Assembly: GCA_029982105.1 (NCBI GenBank)
Contig: JARRCQ010000063.1
Location: 1-8,123, forward strand
Origin: Candidatus Atribacteria bacterium
GTDB taxonomy: Bacteria > Atribacterota > Atribacteria > Atribacterales > Caldatribacteriaceae
Direction: 5' to 3'
DNA length: 8,123 nucleotides
Position 1 is the first letter of the stretch; every line of letters begins with the position of its first letter. The position numbers and the translations under genes were made by a program. Below, in pieces: positions 6,382-8,123 of the stretch. The notes under the pieces were generated by a model. It made no database searches. It saw only the letters and a list, made by a program, of their open reading frames with translations, and was not told the origin of the DNA.

Positions 6382-6765
6382 ATGGAAAAAAAAGTTCGAG
6401 GGTTAAGAGGTGCAACTACAGTAGAAAGGGATGATAAAGAGGAGATTAAACAAGCTGTTGAGGAGCTATTTAACCTCCTTTTGAAAGAGAATGGTATATC
6501 TCCTCTGGAGGTGGTAGGGGTTTTTATCACTGCTACTCCCGACCTACATTCTACCTTTCCTGCTCAAGCTATTAGAGAAAAAGAGGAATTTCGCTATATT
6601 CCTCTTATCTGTGCTCAGGAGATAGAAGTAAAAGGAGCTTTAGAAAAGTGTATCCGCCTCTTAACTTTAGCTTATACTGACAAAGAACCAGCGGATATTC
6701 GTCACCTTTATTTGAGGAAGGCATCTTTTTTAAGAAAAGACTTGAATTGGGGAAATAATTTATGA
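6382..6765 (+). CDS. aroH: Chorismate mutase, AroH type
   Basis: This monofunctional mutase converts chorismate to prephenate, the first step toward phenylalanine and tyrosine. The 127-residue protein aligns end to end with the B. subtilis AroH trimer. The start VRGLRGATTVERD (5-17), ATPDLHSTFPAQAIRE (51-66) and ADIRHLYLRKA (104-114) are near-identical to it. All known active-site residues have an equivalent with a constant offset of 2: R9 (R7 in B. subtilis), R65 (R63), C77 (C75), E80 (E78), R92 (R90) and Y110 (Y108), so it should be active. Its ATG follows the cobO stop after one base; a GGAA at 6371-6374 is a modest ribosome binding site. It overlaps aroA by 4 bases (ATGA), so chorismate supply and use are translated together. 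Confidence 0.97.
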   Translation: MEKKVRGLRGATTVERDDKEEIKQAVEELFNLLLKENGISPLEVVGVFITATPDLHSTFPAQAIREKEEFRYIPLICAQEIEVKGALEKCIRLLTLAYTDKEPADIRHLYLRKASFLRKDLNWGNNL

Positions 6766-8084
6766 AAGAAGTTGTAATTCATCCTTTTTCTAAAAAAGTA
6801 GAGGGAGAAATTCGTGCTCCTCGAGATAAATCCTTAAGCCATAGAGGAGCTATGGTTGGAGCTTTAAGTCAAGGAGTAACAGTTGTTGATGGCTTTTCTT
6901 TTTGTGCCGATTGTCTTTCTACCATTTCCGGTCTGGAACTATGGGGAGTAGAAATAACTAAGGAGGAAGAAAAAGAAAGAATTATAGTTAAAAGTGCAGG
7001 AATAGGTAATTTAAAAGAACCAGAAGATGTTATTAACGCTGGAAATTCGGGAACTACTATGCGGCTTTTGGCGGGTATGGCCACAGGGATAGATGGGTTT
7101 ACTGTATTTACTGGAGATAACAGTCTTCGTAAGCGACCGATGAAAAGAGTCATAGAACCTCTCTGCCTTACGGGTGCAGAGGTGGGAGGAAGAAAAGAGA
7201 ATTCTTTCCCCCCTTTTTTTGTGCGAGGTAAAAACAGGGTAAAAGCCTTTTCGTATCGTCTTCCTATCCCTAGTGCTCAGGTTAAATCAGCTTTGATTTT
7301 TGCTGCTCTTAGAGGGGAGGGAATATCTTTTATTGAAGAACCATTACCTTCTCGAGACCATACGGAAAATTTACTCCGTTACTTAGGAGTTAAAATAGAG
7401 AAAAAAAACAACATAATTGAAATTGAGCCCCCTTCTTTTATTCCCGCTTCTTATTTATCGCTTCCTGGTGATTTATCTTCTGCTTCTTTTTTAATTGCTT
7501 TGGCCACTCTTCTACCTCAGTCTCGTATCTTAGTTAAAGATGTAGGGTTGAACCCCACTCGAGCTGGTTTTTTAACCTGCCTTCGAGAAATGGGAGGGAA
7601 TTTTAAAATAATCGAAAAAAGGGAAGAGTATGGCGAGCTCCGAGGAGATATAGAAGTGGAGCATTCCTCTCTCCGGGGGATAAAAATTGGAAAAGAGCTG
7701 ATTCCTGTTTTAATTGATGAAATACCTATAATTGCAATTTTGGCTGCTAAAGCAGAAGGAATCACTATTATTTCTGGAGCAGAAGAATTAAGAGTGAAAG
7801 AAACTGACCGTCTGACGGCTATTACTCAAGAATTGAAAAAAATAGGTGTAAACATAGAGGAAAGAAGAGATGGATTTGTAGTTCAAGGACCCTGTGTTTT
7901 TCAAGGGGGAAAAGTAAATAGCTATGGAGACCATCGAATAGCTATGAGTTTGGTAATAGCGGGAATAACGGGGAATAAGGATTTAATAGTGGAAGATATA
8001 GATTGCGTAAAAATAAGCTACCCCAACTTTTTTTCTGATTTAGAAAAAATTGGCTATAAAGAGTGGGAAGTGAGGGAAAGATGA
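6762..8084 (+). CDS. aroA: 3-phosphoshikimate 1-carboxyvinyltransferase (EPSP synthase), class II type
   Basis: EPSP synthase joins phosphoenolpyruvate to shikimate-3-phosphate, the sixth step of the shikimate pathway. The 440-residue length is normal. Motifs in order: APRDKSLSHR (19-28, K23 and R28 substrate-binding), NAGNSGTTMRL (92-102), GDNSLRKRPMKRV (118-130), PSAQVKSA (170-177), SRDHTE (197-202), PGDLSSASF (235-243), GLNPTRAG (262-269), LIDEIP (317-322, D319 the catalytic Asp), ELRVKETDR (342-350, E347) and GDHRIAMS (389-396). RxHxE, SAQxK and NxTR match class II enzymes such as those of Bacillus and Agrobacterium. The usual PGDKS reads PRDKS here, a visible deviation. Gly97 occupies the position that is Ala in the Agrobacterium CP4 enzyme. 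The start is an ATGA overlap with aroH, and GGGGA (6749-6753) precedes it by 8 bases. It overlaps cmk by 4 bases. Confidence 0.97.
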   Translation: MKEVVIHPFSKKVEGEIRAPRDKSLSHRGAMVGALSQGVTVVDGFSFCADCLSTISGLELWGVEITKEEEKERIIVKSAGIGNLKEPEDVINAGNSGTTMRLLAGMATGIDGFTVFTGDNSLRKRPMKRVIEPLCLTGAEVGGRKENSFPPFFVRGKNRVKAFSYRLPIPSAQVKSALIFAALRGEGISFIEEPLPSRDHTENLLRYLGVKIEKKNNIIEIEPPSFIPASYLSLPGDLSSASFLIALATLLPQSRILVKDVGLNPTRAGFLTCLREMGGNFKIIEKREEYGELRGDIEVEHSSLRGIKIGKELIPVLIDEIPIIAILAAKAEGITIISGAEELRVKETDRLTAITQELKKIGVNIEERRDGFVVQGPCVFQGGKVNSYGDHRIAMSLVIAGITGNKDLIVEDIDCVKISYPNFFSDLEKIGYKEWEVRER

Positions 8085-8123
8085 AAGAACATATAGCTAT
8101 AGATGGACCTGCTGGAGCAGGTA
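8081..8123 (+). CDS. cmk: Cytidylate kinase, N-terminal start only (3' end outside window)
   Basis: Only 14 codons are present. They read MKEHIAIDGPAGAG, the first strand and most of the P-loop of bacterial CMP/dCMP kinase, which phosphorylates CMP with ATP. The ATG overlaps the aroA stop (ATGA), and GAGG at 8072-8075 sits 5 bases upstream. An aroA-cmk pair is a common bacterial arrangement and supports the call, which otherwise rests on this short motif. Confidence 0.85.
   Translation, partial: MKEHIAIDGPAGAG

Noticed and set aside
7161..7181. Inverted repeat CTCTGC ... GCAGAG with a 9-base loop in aroA
   Set aside because: A 6-bp stem with a long loop inside conserved coding sequence and no T-run; expected by chance.
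7208..7220. C6T7 run in aroA containing the slippery heptamer C-CCT-TTT in the reading frame
   Set aside because: A -1 shift meets a TAA within a few codons, and the conserved AroA sequence continues intact in the original frame. It looks like chance in an AT-rich gene.
7401..7409. A-AAA-AAC slippery heptamer in aroA, and A-runs in cobO (about 6136-6142) and at the aroH start (about 6385-6392)
   Set aside because: Lysine-rich stretches in an AT-rich genome give such runs often. I saw no stimulatory structure or conserved alternative-frame product.
1..8123. A novel defence or mobile system, CRISPR array, tRNA or riboswitch
   Set aside because: Every base belongs to recognisable housekeeping genes. 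I saw no regularly spaced repeats, transposase, terminal inverted repeats or structured RNA outside coding frames.

Overview
This is an AT-rich bacterial window in which every base is coding and every gene lies on the + strand. It reads as the middle of one long, tightly packed operon: ten genes (eight complete, one cut at each edge) joined by overlaps of 4 to 53 bases, with a single 1-base gap. No internal terminator, promoter, RNA gene, insertion sequence or CRISPR array was seen, and no non-coding stretch reaches even 10 bases.

Layout: (1) 1-488, C-terminal part of a purine nucleoside phosphorylase; (2) 472-3063, an 863-residue fusion of a DHH phosphoesterase, a CBS pair and a class II tRNA nucleotidyltransferase, resembling the A-adding type; (3) 3053-4048, tryptophanyl-tRNA synthetase carrying a four-cysteine [4Fe-4S]-type motif; (4) 4038-4643, an ScpA-like condensin subunit without the usual N-terminus; (5) 4591-5154, ScpB; (6) 5138-5869, RluB-type 23S rRNA pseudouridine synthase; (7) 5859-6380, corrinoid adenosyltransferase with a TTG start; (8) 6382-6765, AroH chorismate mutase; (9) 6762-8084, class II EPSP synthase AroA; (10) 8081 to the edge, start of cytidylate kinase.

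The genes group into nucleotide salvage and kinase steps (PNP, Cmk), tRNA 3'-end maturation and charging (nucleotidyltransferase, TrpS), chromosome organisation (ScpA/ScpB), rRNA modification (RluB), corrinoid activation (CobO) and aromatic amino acid synthesis (AroA makes EPSP, the precursor of chorismate, and AroH converts chorismate to prephenate). This is a housekeeping cluster, not an accessory island or a defence system.

The scpA-scpB-rluB and aroA-cmk neighbourhoods recall Firmicutes and related deep-branching anaerobes. The Fe-S-type TrpRS recalls the Thermotoga enzyme, and the DHH-CBS-nucleotidyltransferase fusion recalls the Aquifex A-adding enzyme. The spore-maturation genes that lie between scpB and rluB in Bacillus subtilis are absent. 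A non-sporulating, probably anaerobic, possibly thermophilic bacterium fits best, but the phylum cannot be fixed from the window. The points most worth a second look are the fusion enzyme, the TrpRS cysteine cluster, the ScpA N-terminus, the 53-base scpA/scpB overlap and a perfect hairpin just inside rluB.
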